Source: Actinomadura cremea (GTDB taxonomy: Bacteria; Actinomycetota; Actinomycetes; Streptosporangiales; Streptosporangiaceae). From it: 64,000 nt of DNA. The notes below the pieces were generated by a model that did not search any database, was not told the origin of the DNA, and saw only the letters and a list, made by a program, of their open reading frames with translations. This document shows positions 47,956 to 55,500 of this stretch, piece by piece. Numbering within the stretch: the stretch's first letter is position 1; every line of letters starts with the position of its first letter. Made by a program: the position numbers and the translations under genes. The stretch covers positions 1 to 64,000 of the forward strand of contig NZ_BMRF01000008.1 of the NCBI RefSeq assembly GCF_014648495.1. Direction: 5' to 3'.

Positions 47956-49439
47956 AGCACGCGGGCCCGACCGGACTGGCCGTCCGGGACCTCACCGTGG
48001 AGGTGCCCGGCCGCCGCGTCGTGCACGGCCTCGACCTCGACGTCCCCGCCGGGCGCGTCCTCGCGCTCGTCGGGCCGAGCGGCAGCGGCAAGACCCTCAC
48101 CGCCCGCGCCGTCGCCGGGCTCCTGCCGCACGGCGGGACGGTCCGGGTGGACGGGCGGGCGCCCGTGCGCGGGCGCGACGTCGGCTACGCGTTCCAGGAC
48201 GCGCTCGCCTCCCTCAACCCGACCGTCACCGTCCGCCGGCACCTCGCCGAGACCGTCCGGGCGCACGGCACCGGCGACCCCGACGCCGCCCTCGCCCGGT
48301 TCGGCCTCGATCCGTCGCTCGCCGCCGCCTACCCGTTCGAGCTGTCGGGCGGGCAGGCGCAGCGGGTCGCGCTCGCGCTCGCGACCGTGCACGAACCGCC
48401 CGTCCTGATCGCCGACGAGGTCACCACGGCGCTCGACCCCGTCGCGCAGGCCGCCGTCCTCGACCTCGTCCGCGCGCAGGCCCGCGCCGAGTCCCGGGAG
48501 CGGGCCGTCCTGCTCATCACCCACGACCTGGCCGCCGCCGCCCGCTGGGCCGACGACATCGCCGTCATGCGGGACGGCCGCGTCGTCGAGCACGGCCCGG
48601 CCGCGCGGATCCTCGGCGAGCCCCGCACCGACCTGGCCCGCGCCCTCGTCTCCGCCGCGACCGCCGCGGCCGACCCGCCGCCCACGCCCGCCGAGCGTCC
48701 GGCCGACGGGAGCCTGTCCTTCCGGAACGTGACCCGGGTGCTGCGGTCCCGCCCCCGCGAGACGGTCGCGCTGGACGGCGTCGACCTCGACGTCGCGCCC
48801 GGCGAGGCCGTCGCGATCGTCGGCCCGAGCGGCTCCGGCAAGTCCACCCTGATCGGCGCGCTCGCCGCCCTCGACCGGCCCGCCGCCGGGACCGTCCGGC
48901 GCGACGAGCGGGACGTGTGGCGGCTGCGCGACCGGGAGCGGCGCGCCGTCCGCCGCCGCACCGGGCTGATCTTCCAGAACCCGCTCGCGTCCTTCGACCC
49001 CCGGCACACCGTCCGGCAGGTGATCGCCGAGGCCGGACCCTGCGACGACGACCTGCTGCGGCGCGCGGGCCTCGACCCCGCCGTGGCCGCGCGCCGCCCC
49101 GCGACCCTGTCCGGCGGCGAGTGCCAGCGCGTCGCGATCGCCCGCGCGCTCGCGCAGCGGCCCCGCGTGCTGCTCGCCGACGAGCCGACGAGCGGCCTCG
49201 ACGTCCTCACCCGGGACCGCATCCTCGACCTGCTCACCGGGCTGCGCCGCGACGACGGGCTCACGATCGTCCTCGTCACGCACGACCTCCGGGTGGCCCG
49301 CCGCGTCGCCGACCGCGTCGTCGTCCTGCACGAGGGCCGTGTCGTCGAGGACGTCCCCGCGCGCGACCTCGACGACGCCGCGCACCCGCAGACCCGCAGC
49401 CTCCTCGACGCCACCGCCCCCGTCCCCGTCCACGGCTAG
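47949..49439 (+). CDS. nikDE: Fused NikD–NikE double ATP-binding protein
   Basis: 496 residues with two complete ABC domains. Domain 1 (~1-240): GPSGSGKTLTARAVAGLL, LSGGQAQRVALALA, LIADEVTTALDP, LLITHD. Domain 2 (~255-490): GPSGSGKSTLIGALAAL, LSGGECQRVAIARAL, LLADEPTSGLDV, IVLVTHD. Signature, Walker and His-switch motifs are present in both, so both sites can hydrolyse ATP. In other bacteria NikD and NikE are separate proteins. ATG 47949 overlaps the nikC stop. Last gene of the operon. Confidence 0.93.
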   Translation: MVKHAGPTGLAVRDLTVEVPGRRVVHGLDLDVPAGRVLALVGPSGSGKTLTARAVAGLLPHGGTVRVDGRAPVRGRDVGYAFQDALASLNPTVTVRRHLAETVRAHGTGDPDAALARFGLDPSLAAAYPFELSGGQAQRVALALATVHEPPVLIADEVTTALDPVAQAAVLDLVRAQARAESRERAVLLITHDLAAAARWADDIAVMRDGRVVEHGPAARILGEPRTDLARALVSAATAAADPPPTPAERPADGSLSFRNVTRVLRSRPRETVALDGVDLDVAPGEAVAIVGPSGSGKSTLIGALAALDRPAAGTVRRDERDVWRLRDRERRAVRRRTGLIFQNPLASFDPRHTVRQVIAEAGPCDDDLLRRAGLDPAVAARRPATLSGGECQRVAIARALAQRPRVLLADEPTSGLDVLTRDRILDLLTGLRRDDGLTIVLVTHDLRVARRVADRVVVLHEGRVVEDVPARDLDDAAHPQTRSLLDATAPVPVHG

Positions 49440-49835
49440 AGCGCCCGCCCGTCCGGTCGTTTCGGCGGCGACATATCGGACAAACCGCAGGGACGGCGGG
49501 CCGTGAGCGGGTCGGCGACGAAAAGCTCGCGGCCGGACGCGGATGCATTATCGATGTAGGGTTCATCGCGCTGACGAAAGCGGTCCGCCGGGCCATTTAC
49601 GGCCCCCTCGGAGTCCTAAATCGCACATGGATTCGATAGTTCATCCACAACTCCCCGGCGCGTTATGCAATAGTCCCAGGGCGGTAAGTTGCCGGATCGC
49701 GGCGTCCGTAAAAAGAGACGCCCGCGGGCCCTGCACACGGGGCCGTTTCATGCTTCATAATTTGTGCATCACAAGTTGAGCGAGCGACCGACCGACCGGA
49801 CGAACGGTGCCCCCACGGGGTCCGGAGGCGATGCG
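49440..49835. other. AT-enriched intergenic region without a supported gene
   Basis: 396 bp, clearly less GC-rich than its surroundings from about 49540 to 49790 (for example around ATAATTTG at 49756-49763). No tRNA, repeat or reliable ORF was found. It marks the left border of the accessory-looking cluster and probably holds the promoter of the methyltransferase operon. Confidence 0.5.
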
Positions 49836-50660
49836 ATGAGCGACGAGGAAAAAGCCCCGCCGGGCGTGGACGTCTCGATTCCGAGCGCCGCCCGGCTGTA
49901 CGACTACTACCTGGGCGGCGAGCTGAACTACGCGGCCGACCGGGCCGCCGGGGCCGAGGTCACCGAGAAGGTCCCCGAGATCAGGGACGTCGCGTGGTCG
50001 AACCGCGGCTTCCTGCAGCGGGCCGTGCGGTGGGTCGCGCAGCAGGGCGTCCGCCAGTTCGTCGACATCGGCGCCGGGCTGCCCACGCAGAACAACACCC
50101 ACCAGGTCGCGCGGGCGGTCCGCGACGACGCGCGGGTCGTCTACGTCGACCACGACCCGATCGTCCGGCTGCACGCCGACGCGCTGCTCGTGGGGGACGA
50201 GCAGACGGCGGTGCTGCTGCGCGACATGCGCGATCCCGAGGGCGTCCTCGACGCCCCGGAGACGCGGGCGCTGATCGACTTCTCCGAGCCGGTCGCGATG
50301 CTCCTGGTCGCGGTGACCCACTTCCTGTCGGACGACGAGGACCCGTGGGGCATCGTCGACCGGTACCTGCGCGACCTCGCGCCCGGGAGCTACCTGGTGC
50401 TGTCGGCGGGCACGCAGGACTTCCAGCCGGAATGGCGGGTCAGGGCGGTCCAGGAGATCTACGCCAAGTCGCGGACCGGCGTCCACACCCGGACGCGGGA
50501 GCAGTTCGAGCGGTTCCTCGACGGCCTGGAGATCGTCCCGCCCTACGACGGGGCGGAGGCCGAGGTCACCTACGTCGGCTTCTGGGGCGCCGAGGACGCC
50601 GCGGAGGCCGACAGCGACGGGTCCCGGTGGAGCTACTGCGCGGTCGCCCGCAAGCCCTGA
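49836..50660 (+). CDS. SAM-dependent methyltransferase, DUF574 family
   Basis: 274 residues. IPSAARLYDYYLGGELNYAADR is the family signature, FVDIGAGLPTQNNTHQVARAV the SAM loop, VYVDHDPIVRLHADALL the acidic loop. It is a paralogue of the protein at 7555-8346, more divergent toward the C-terminus. ATG 49836 has GGAGG seven bases upstream. It is followed at 15 bp by a DUF397 gene and then an XRE gene in the same direction, a recurrent actinobacterial arrangement of unknown purpose. Confidence 0.9.
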   Translation: MSDEEKAPPGVDVSIPSAARLYDYYLGGELNYAADRAAGAEVTEKVPEIRDVAWSNRGFLQRAVRWVAQQGVRQFVDIGAGLPTQNNTHQVARAVRDDARVVYVDHDPIVRLHADALLVGDEQTAVLLRDMRDPEGVLDAPETRALIDFSEPVAMLLVAVTHFLSDDEDPWGIVDRYLRDLAPGSYLVLSAGTQDFQPEWRVRAVQEIYAKSRTGVHTRTREQFERFLDGLEIVPPYDGAEAEVTYVGFWGAEDAAEADSDGSRWSYCAVARKP

Positions 50661-50675
50661 GCCAGGAGGATGAAC

Positions 50676-50900
50676 GTGCGCAAACCGTCCGCAGCGGAGC
50701 TGGGCGTCGACCTGGACGCCCTCGACTGGACGCGTTCGGAGACGCCGGAGGGCGGCATCGAGGTCGCCTTCACCGGCGCGTGGACCCTGCTGCGCACCGC
50801 GGGCGAGCCCGGCTCGCTCGTGTCGGTGTTCGACGAGCGCGAGTGGGCGTGCTTCCTTGACGGTGCGAAGAAGGGGGAGTTCGACCGGGTCGCGGACTGA
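50676..50900 (+). CDS. DUF397-domain protein (Scr2/BldB-like)
   Basis: 74 residues. LDWTRSETPEGGIEVAFTG and VFDEREWACFLDGAKKGEFDRVAD match the DUF397 pattern of W..S...G.(C)VEVA followed by W..F....K.GEFD; the usual Cys is replaced by Ile. I start at GTG 50676, with AGGAGG six bases upstream; ATG 50670 would leave no spacing. It sits between the methyltransferase and the XRE gene. In Streptomyces such proteins partner with an XRE regulator. Confidence 0.8.
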   Translation: MRKPSAAELGVDLDALDWTRSETPEGGIEVAFTGAWTLLRTAGEPGSLVSVFDEREWACFLDGAKKGEFDRVAD

Positions 50901-50971
50901 ACCCGCGCGATCTGTGATGTGCGGACCGGCCGGGCCGGCCGGGTGCGGGCATGCGGAGGGAGGCGGCGCCC

Positions 50972-51823
50972 GTGAGCGACGCGTACGGGGCCACCATCGC
51001 CAAGTGGACGCTGGCGCGTCGGCTGAAGGCGATGCGCGTCGCTTCGGGCTACACCGCCAACCAGGTCTGCGACCGCCTGAGCTGGGGCCGCGGCAAGGTG
51101 GGCCGGTTCGAGGCGAACGTTTGGGTCCGTCCGGAACTCAGCGACATCCGCGACCTCGCCCGGCTCTACGGAGCCGACGAGCAGGTCACCGACGAGCTCC
51201 AGCGCCTCGCCCGCGACGCCCGCAGGAGAGCCTGGTGGCGCGAGTACGGCGAGGTGTTCGGCAGCGTCGAGTTCCCCGGTTTCGAGAACGACGCCGCCGA
51301 GATCATCGTCTACACGCCGCTGCTCGTGCCCGGACTGCTCCAGACCGTCCCGTACATGCAGACGCTCCTGTCGTACGGGTCCAAACCGCCCGAATGGCGG
51401 GAGCTCGCCCTGCGCGCCCGGCTGCGCCGCCAGCAGATCCTGGAACGCGACGAGGGCACCGCGCCCCGCCTCACCGCGCTGATCACCGAGGCGGCACTGC
51501 TGTACCGGTGGGGCGACGACGACGCCCGGCGCGGCCAGTTCGCGCACCTGCTCAAAATGGCGGAGCGGCCCAATGTCGACCTGCGGCTGCTGCGCTTCGA
51601 GGACGGCCTGCACCCCGGCATGGCCATGCTCTTCCACATCTTCCGGTTCCCCGGCGGGGAGCCGCCCATGGTCTACCTCGAGACCGACGCGACCATCCAG
51701 GACATCGATCCCGCCCAGAACGTGGAGGAATATGAGCTGATCTACGAGCAGATCAAGGAGGCGGCGCTCGGCCCCGCCGACAGCGCCGAGTACGTCATCA
51801 CGCTCATGGCAACACTTGAGTGA
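50972..51823 (+). CDS. XRE-family regulator with DUF5753 domain (Scr1/WhiJ-like)
   Basis: 283 residues. The helix-turn-helix is near residues 15-75: LARRLKAMRVASGYTANQVCDRLSWGRGKVGRFEANVWVRPELSDIRDLARLYG. DUF5753 covers ~95-280: WWREYGEVFGSVEFPGFENDAAEIIVYTPLLVPGLLQTVPYMQTLL, RQQILERDEGTAPRLTALITEAALLYRWG, then VYLETDATIQDIDPAQNVEEYELIYEQI. GTG 50972 has GGAGGGAGG about eight bases upstream. It is flanked by DUF397 genes on both sides; in S. coelicolor this pairing (Scr1/Scr2) behaves as a toxin-antitoxin-like regulator. Confidence 0.92.
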   Translation: MSDAYGATIAKWTLARRLKAMRVASGYTANQVCDRLSWGRGKVGRFEANVWVRPELSDIRDLARLYGADEQVTDELQRLARDARRRAWWREYGEVFGSVEFPGFENDAAEIIVYTPLLVPGLLQTVPYMQTLLSYGSKPPEWRELALRARLRRQQILERDEGTAPRLTALITEAALLYRWGDDDARRGQFAHLLKMAERPNVDLRLLRFEDGLHPGMAMLFHIFRFPGGEPPMVYLETDATIQDIDPAQNVEEYELIYEQIKEAALGPADSAEYVITLMATLE

Positions 51824-51839
51824 CCTCAAGGAGACGGAA

Positions 51840-52037
51840 ATGGACCTCTCTCAGGCACAGTGGTTCAAGGCGAGCGCGAGCGCGAGCAGCAACGGCGCGT
51901 GCGTCGAGGTCGCCGATCTCGACGCGTCCACCGGCGTGCGCGACAGCGTCGCCCCCGAGGCGGGCGCGCACGTCGTCGCCCGTCCGGTGTTCGCCGCGTT
52001 CCTCGCGGACGTCAAGGCGGGGCGGTACGACCGCTAG
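51840..52037 (+). CDS. DUF397-domain protein (Scr2/BldB-like)
   Basis: 65 residues. LSQAQWFKASASASSNGACVEVADLDASTGVRDSVAPEAGAHVVARPVFAAFLADVKAGRYDR is a complete DUF397, with the conserved ACVEVA and VRDS and the closing F..DVKAG.YD. ATG 51840 has AGGAG six bases upstream and lies 16 bp after the XRE stop. It is the canonical partner of that XRE. A strong terminator follows. Confidence 0.9.
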   Translation: MDLSQAQWFKASASASSNGACVEVADLDASTGVRDSVAPEAGAHVVARPVFAAFLADVKAGRYDR

Positions 52038-52109
52038 CGGAAACCGCCGACCGGAAAACTCGCCGGAACCGTTGTAACGGGCTGGCGACTCGGGCGGAGA
52101 GCGCCCGAA

Positions 52110-52163
52110 GCCGCACACGAGATCCCCCAGGGCTGCACCCCTGGGGGATCTTCCGTGTGCGGC
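52110..52163 (+). terminator. Strong two-stage hairpin terminator
   Basis: Outer arms GCCGCACACG (52110-52119) and CGTGTGCGGC (52154-52163); inner arms GATCCCCCAGGG (52121-52132) and CCCTGGGGGATC (52139-52150), with a 6-base loop. It ends the XRE–DUF397 operon. Confidence 0.85.
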
Positions 52164-52507
52164 CCCTCTCAGGCGTTCTCCACGCTACAGCGCAGGCCCC
52201 CGCTCGTCCCAGATGTCCGCCGTTACGCGTTCGTCCGATGCCGGTCGTGCGAAATTCCGGCGGTCCGCATCCGTAATGGTGATCATCTCATTCGTCAACA
52301 CAACTCCTTGCTCATGTCCGGGTCCTTGTCCGGATTCCTGTGCCACACTGAATCTGTGATTCACAGGTAGCGAGTCGGGAACTGCAGGGCCTATGTCGCG
52401 ATTGTCGGAATCATTCGGCCCCACCGTCCCCGGATCGCCTACCGCTCTCACGCGCCGGTGGGCGGTAGCCACGGAAGAACTCAATCGACTTCACCGAGGT
52501 GGCGACC
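52164..52507 (+). other. Intergenic region before the HATPase gene
   Basis: 344 bp, less GC-rich between about 52240 and 52380. A 99-codon open frame on the minus strand has no family features and is not called. The perfect palindrome at 52354-52366 is the only clear signal. Confidence 0.5.
52354..52366. promoter_or_regulatory. 13-bp palindrome, candidate operator
   Basis: CTGTGA-T-TCACAG is a perfect palindrome, nested with TGAATC-TGT-GATTCA (52349-52363). A related half-site CTGTGAT occurs at 50912-50918, upstream of the XRE gene. Either an XRE dimer or a CRP-like protein could bind; unproven. Confidence 0.5.
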
Positions 52508-53284
52508 ATGACGAAGGCGGCGACGGTGTGCGGGGTCCCCTGGACCCTCGAGAACGGCGGCTGCACAGCCCTGCCACTGCCCCCCGACGAGACGATCGCC
52601 GGTGTCGCGCGCGCGCACGTCGCGAACCTGCTTCCCCAAGCGGGCGTCGACGACGCCGCCGACGTCACCCTGATGGTCAGCGAGCTGGCCACCAACGCGC
52701 TCCTGCACGGCACCCCCCGCGCCGCCGACGGCACCCGCAAGCCGTCCGCGGGCGCCGAACTCTGGATCTACCGCCGCGGCGACGGCCGCGGCCGCCAGGA
52801 ACTCGTCGTCAAGGTCTTCGACGAGCTGCGCGGCTGGCGCCGCCGAAGTACCGGCCCGATGCCCGACCACGGCCGCGGCCTCGACATCATCGACATGCTC
52901 TCCCGCGGCCGCTGGGGCCACCACGCGTCCCGCTCCCGGCTGCGCGCCCGGCAGGTGCCGGGCAAGGCCACCTGGTTCGCCGTCCCGGCCCGCGCGGCCC
53001 GGGGCCGCCCCCTCTCGCCCGTCCCGGCCCACGCGATGGAGGAGCTGCACGCCCTGCTGACCGACCGCGGCCTCGACACCGCGACCTCTGTGGTCCCCGC
53101 GACGCCCGCCGGCCTCGCCCCGGCGGGCCTCGGCGTCGGCGACCTGACGATCTGGTGCGAGTGCGCCGCCTTCCACTGGTGCGACCGCGAGGGCGAGATC
53201 GTCCGGCTGCCCGTCGCCGACATCACCGAAGCCTGCGAGCAGATCGTCCGGCTCCACGAAACCGCCCACGTGGGCGTCCCCTGA
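52508..53284 (+). CDS. Anti-sigma-type ATP-binding protein (HATPase_c_2) with C-terminal extension
   Basis: 258 residues. The Bergerat fold: VTLMVSELATNALLHG (N box) near 55, DELRGW and DHGRGLDIIDMLSRGRWGHH (G boxes) near 115. Proteins of this kind bind ATP and inhibit sigma or anti-anti-sigma partners. Unusually, about 100 further residues follow, ending in LTIWCECAAFHWCDREGEIVRLPVADITEACEQIV with three close cysteines (CEC, C). ATG 52508 follows GAGGTGG. It is located just after the XRE/DUF397 operon, as a second HATPase gene lies beside the other XRE/DUF397 pair. Confidence 0.88.
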   Translation: MTKAATVCGVPWTLENGGCTALPLPPDETIAGVARAHVANLLPQAGVDDAADVTLMVSELATNALLHGTPRAADGTRKPSAGAELWIYRRGDGRGRQELVVKVFDELRGWRRRSTGPMPDHGRGLDIIDMLSRGRWGHHASRSRLRARQVPGKATWFAVPARAARGRPLSPVPAHAMEELHALLTDRGLDTATSVVPATPAGLAPAGLGVGDLTIWCECAAFHWCDREGEIVRLPVADITEACEQIVRLHETAHVGVP

Positions 53285-53332
53285 CCGTACGTCCCGGCTC
53301 CAGGAGGGGGGAGACGGGGCGTACCAGACCAT

Positions 53333-53338
53333 TACGCT
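53333..53338 (+). promoter_or_regulatory. -10 element of leaderless SDR promoter
   Basis: TACGCT exactly six bases before ATG 53345. Confidence 0.45.
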
Positions 53339-53344
53339 GCCCCC

Positions 53345-54098
53345 ATGCGCTCCCACGTGGTCACCGGAGGCGGCCGCGGCATCGGCCGCGCCATCGCCGA
53401 ACGCCTCCTGGCGGACGGCGACGCGGTCACGATCGTCGACCGCGACCCGTCCGTCCTCGCCTGGGCCGACCACCCGCGCCTGACCCCCGTCACCGGCGAC
53501 GCCGCCGCCGAGGAGACCGCCGAACGCGCCGCCGACCTCGCACAGCGCGCCGGAACCCTCGTGGGCTGGGTCAACAACGCGGCCGTCTTCCGCGACCCGT
53601 CCCCCGTGCCCGCCCCCGGCGAGGTCCGCGACCTCGTGGCCCTCAACCTCGACCCCGACCGTCGTCGGCTGCATGACCGCCGTCCGCCGCTTCGTCGACG
53701 CGGGGACGGGCGGCGCGATCGTCAACGTCTCGTCGCACCAGGCGCAGCGCCCCGTCCGGGGCTCGCTCGCCTACGCGACGGCCAAAGCCGCGATCGAGGG
53801 CCTGACCCGCGCCCTCGCCGTCGACTACGGCCCCCGGGACATCCGAACCAACGCGATCGCCCTCGGCTCGATCACCACCGAACGCTACGAGGACTTCCTC
53901 GCAGCCCACGACGACCCCGCCCGCATCATGGACGAGATGCGACTCCTGCACCCCCTCGGCCGAGTGGGCCGCCCCGACGAGGTGGCCGACGCCGTCGCGT
54001 TCCTCCTGTCCGACCGCGCGAGCTTCATCAACGGCGCGATCGTCCCCGTGGACGGCGGCCGAGCCGTCACCGGCCGAGACCCCGAACAGACACCCTGA
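53345..54098 (+). pseudogene. Short-chain dehydrogenase/reductase, frameshifted
   Basis: The first frame (53345 to about 53654) encodes VVTGGGRGIGRAIAERLLADGDAVTIVDRD (cofactor loop) and [10 protein letters not shown]. It then loses similarity. The continuation is one base over, from about 53658 to 54098: [50 protein letters not shown] (YxxxK), and [41 protein letters not shown]. One extra base near 53651-53657 (run CCCCG) explains it. Joined, the two parts make a normal ~250-residue SDR with all catalytic residues. Either a recent inactivating insertion or a sequencing error. Confidence 0.85.
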
Positions 54099-54347
54099 CC
54101 CCGGCCGGAAAGCCGCATGCACCCGCATTGTGCCCGCAGGCCGTCACAAACGGCGGGGAGAACGCGAGGTCCGAGCGGCTCGCGAGGTTGTGAGTGTGCC
54201 CCAATGGGGCCGTTATCTCGCCGCCCTGGTCGGAGTTAGGAACAGGGACTTCCTGGCCGGAGGTGGCCTGGTCTATCTGGTGCAGGACCGTTCGGCCGGC
54301 CGAATGGGAAACTCACCTGGGACAGGACGACCTTAGGAGTTCAAGGC

Positions 54348-55160
54348 ATGGCCACAGGCCCCCTCGACGATGCGGTTCCGGCGGAACCCGGACGTGAGCA
54401 GCGAGTCCTCGAACTCCTGGACAAGGCGATCAATAGCCAGAGCGTCCTGGTGCGCAAGAACATCACCCGGGCCCGCCATCGGAACCCGGAGGCGACACCG
54501 GCGCAGGTGATCCGCACTCTGGAGCGGATGTACGTCAGCACCTTGACCGGGACGGGCGCCGCCGTCGGAGGAACCGCGGCCGCGCCCGGCGTCGGCACGG
54601 GCGTCGCACTGGCATTGTCGGCAGGCGAAACCCTCTCGTCTCTTGAGATGAGCGTTCTTTTCGCGCTCTCGGTCGCCGAAGTCCACGGAGTCCCCATCGA
54701 CGAGATCGAGCGCCGCCGAACGATCGTGATGGGGATCATGCTCGGCGGGTCCGGCACCACCACCATTTCCAAGGTCGCCGAGCGAACGGGGCAGCACTGG
54801 GGACGTCAGGTCGTCGCCAAGGTACCGGTCGAAACGCTGCGCCAGATCAACAAGATCCTGGGGAAGAACTTCGTCACGAAGTACGGGACCAAGCAGGGGA
54901 TCATCGTTCTCGGTCGAGTGGCGCCGTTCGGTATCGGCGCCGTGATCGGTGGCGGCGCCAACGCCGCCATGGCCACGCTGACCGTGCGGGCCGGTCGTCG
55001 CGCATTCGGCCCGCCCCCGGCGTCATGGCCGAGCGCGTTCGAAGCCACAGCCGCACCCGCGCCGGGCCCGGACGACGAACTCGCAGGCGAGGACGTCGGC
55101 GGTCTTGACCGCGGCGAGCCGGCCCCGATGGCCGACGGCGGCGAGCACGTGGCGAGCTGA
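54348..55160 (+). CDS. Hypothetical glycine-rich membrane-associated protein
   Basis: 270 residues, not assigned to a known family. An N-terminal helical part (LLDKAINSQSVLVRKNITRARHRNPEATPAQVIRTLERMYVSTLTG) leads into two glycine-zipper-like hydrophobic hairpins: GTGAAVGGTAAAPGVGTGVALALSAGE and VAPFGIGAVIGGGANAAMATLTV. Between them is IDEIERRRTIVMGIMLGGSGTTTISKVAERTGQHWGRQVVAKVPVETLRQINKILGKNFVTKYG. The C-terminus is acidic. An EcsC-like or pore-type protein is possible. TTAGGAG lies upstream of ATG 54348. GC content is slightly lower than in its neighbours. Confidence 0.75.
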   Translation: MATGPLDDAVPAEPGREQRVLELLDKAINSQSVLVRKNITRARHRNPEATPAQVIRTLERMYVSTLTGTGAAVGGTAAAPGVGTGVALALSAGETLSSLEMSVLFALSVAEVHGVPIDEIERRRTIVMGIMLGGSGTTTISKVAERTGQHWGRQVVAKVPVETLRQINKILGKNFVTKYGTKQGIIVLGRVAPFGIGAVIGGGANAAMATLTVRAGRRAFGPPPASWPSAFEATAAPAPGPDDELAGEDVGGLDRGEPAPMADGGEHVAS

Positions 55161-55219
55161 CCTGGCCAGACGATGGACGGCCCCGGCGGCGACACCGCCG
55201 GGGCCGTCCGCGCGTCAGG

Positions 55220-55288
55220 TCAGAGGTCGAGGTCTCCCGACTTCACGCGGCGCACCAGCGCGCGGACCGCCGCGCGGTCGAGCACCAT
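55220..55288 (-). pseudogene. 5'-truncated DUF397 remnant
   Basis: Reading leftwards, a frame with no usable beginning ends LDRAAVRALVRRVKSGDLDL, the typical closing helix of a DUF397 protein. The upstream half (CVEVA, VRDS) is absent, and the intact DUF397 gene at 55312-55500 lies immediately before it in a different frame. It appears to be what is left of a second DUF397 gene behind the XRE gene. Confidence 0.55.
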
Positions 55289-55311
55289 CGGAAGAAAGGG
55301 GGCGGGGTTGT

Positions 55312-55500
55312 TCAGCGCTCGTCCGAAGCCGCCTGCACGGCCTTGCGCAGCACAGCCGGACGAAGCAGGAGCATCGGGCCGTTCGGGTCCTTGCTGTCCC
55401 GGACGGCGACCGTGTCGGGGAGCCTTGCCAGTTCGATGCAGTTACCGCCGTTGGACGCGCTCCGGCTAGCCTTCCGCCACCTGGCGTTTGTCAGGTCCAT
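55312..55500 (-). CDS. DUF397-domain protein (Scr2/BldB-like)
   Basis: 62 residues: LTNARWRKASRSASNGGNCIELARLPDTVAVRDSKDPNGPMLLLRPAVLRKAVQAASDER. The W..S..S...G.C.E.A and VRDSKDPNGP motifs are canonical; the C-terminal helix is altered, lacking the usual W..F..VK.GEFD. It overlaps the end of the upstream XRE gene by 10 bp, so the pair is translationally coupled. Confidence 0.88.
   Translation of the reverse strand: MDLTNARWRKASRSASNGGNCIELARLPDTVAVRDSKDPNGPMLLLRPAVLRKAVQAASDER

Noticed and set aside
49543-49779. 78-codon frame in the AT-enriched gap
   Set aside because: Composition is unlike the local proteins and no start signal or motif is present.
52185-52484. 99-codon frame on the minus strand in the gap before the HATPase gene
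   Set aside because: No family features or ribosome-binding site, and it overlaps the palindrome and the presumed promoter region.
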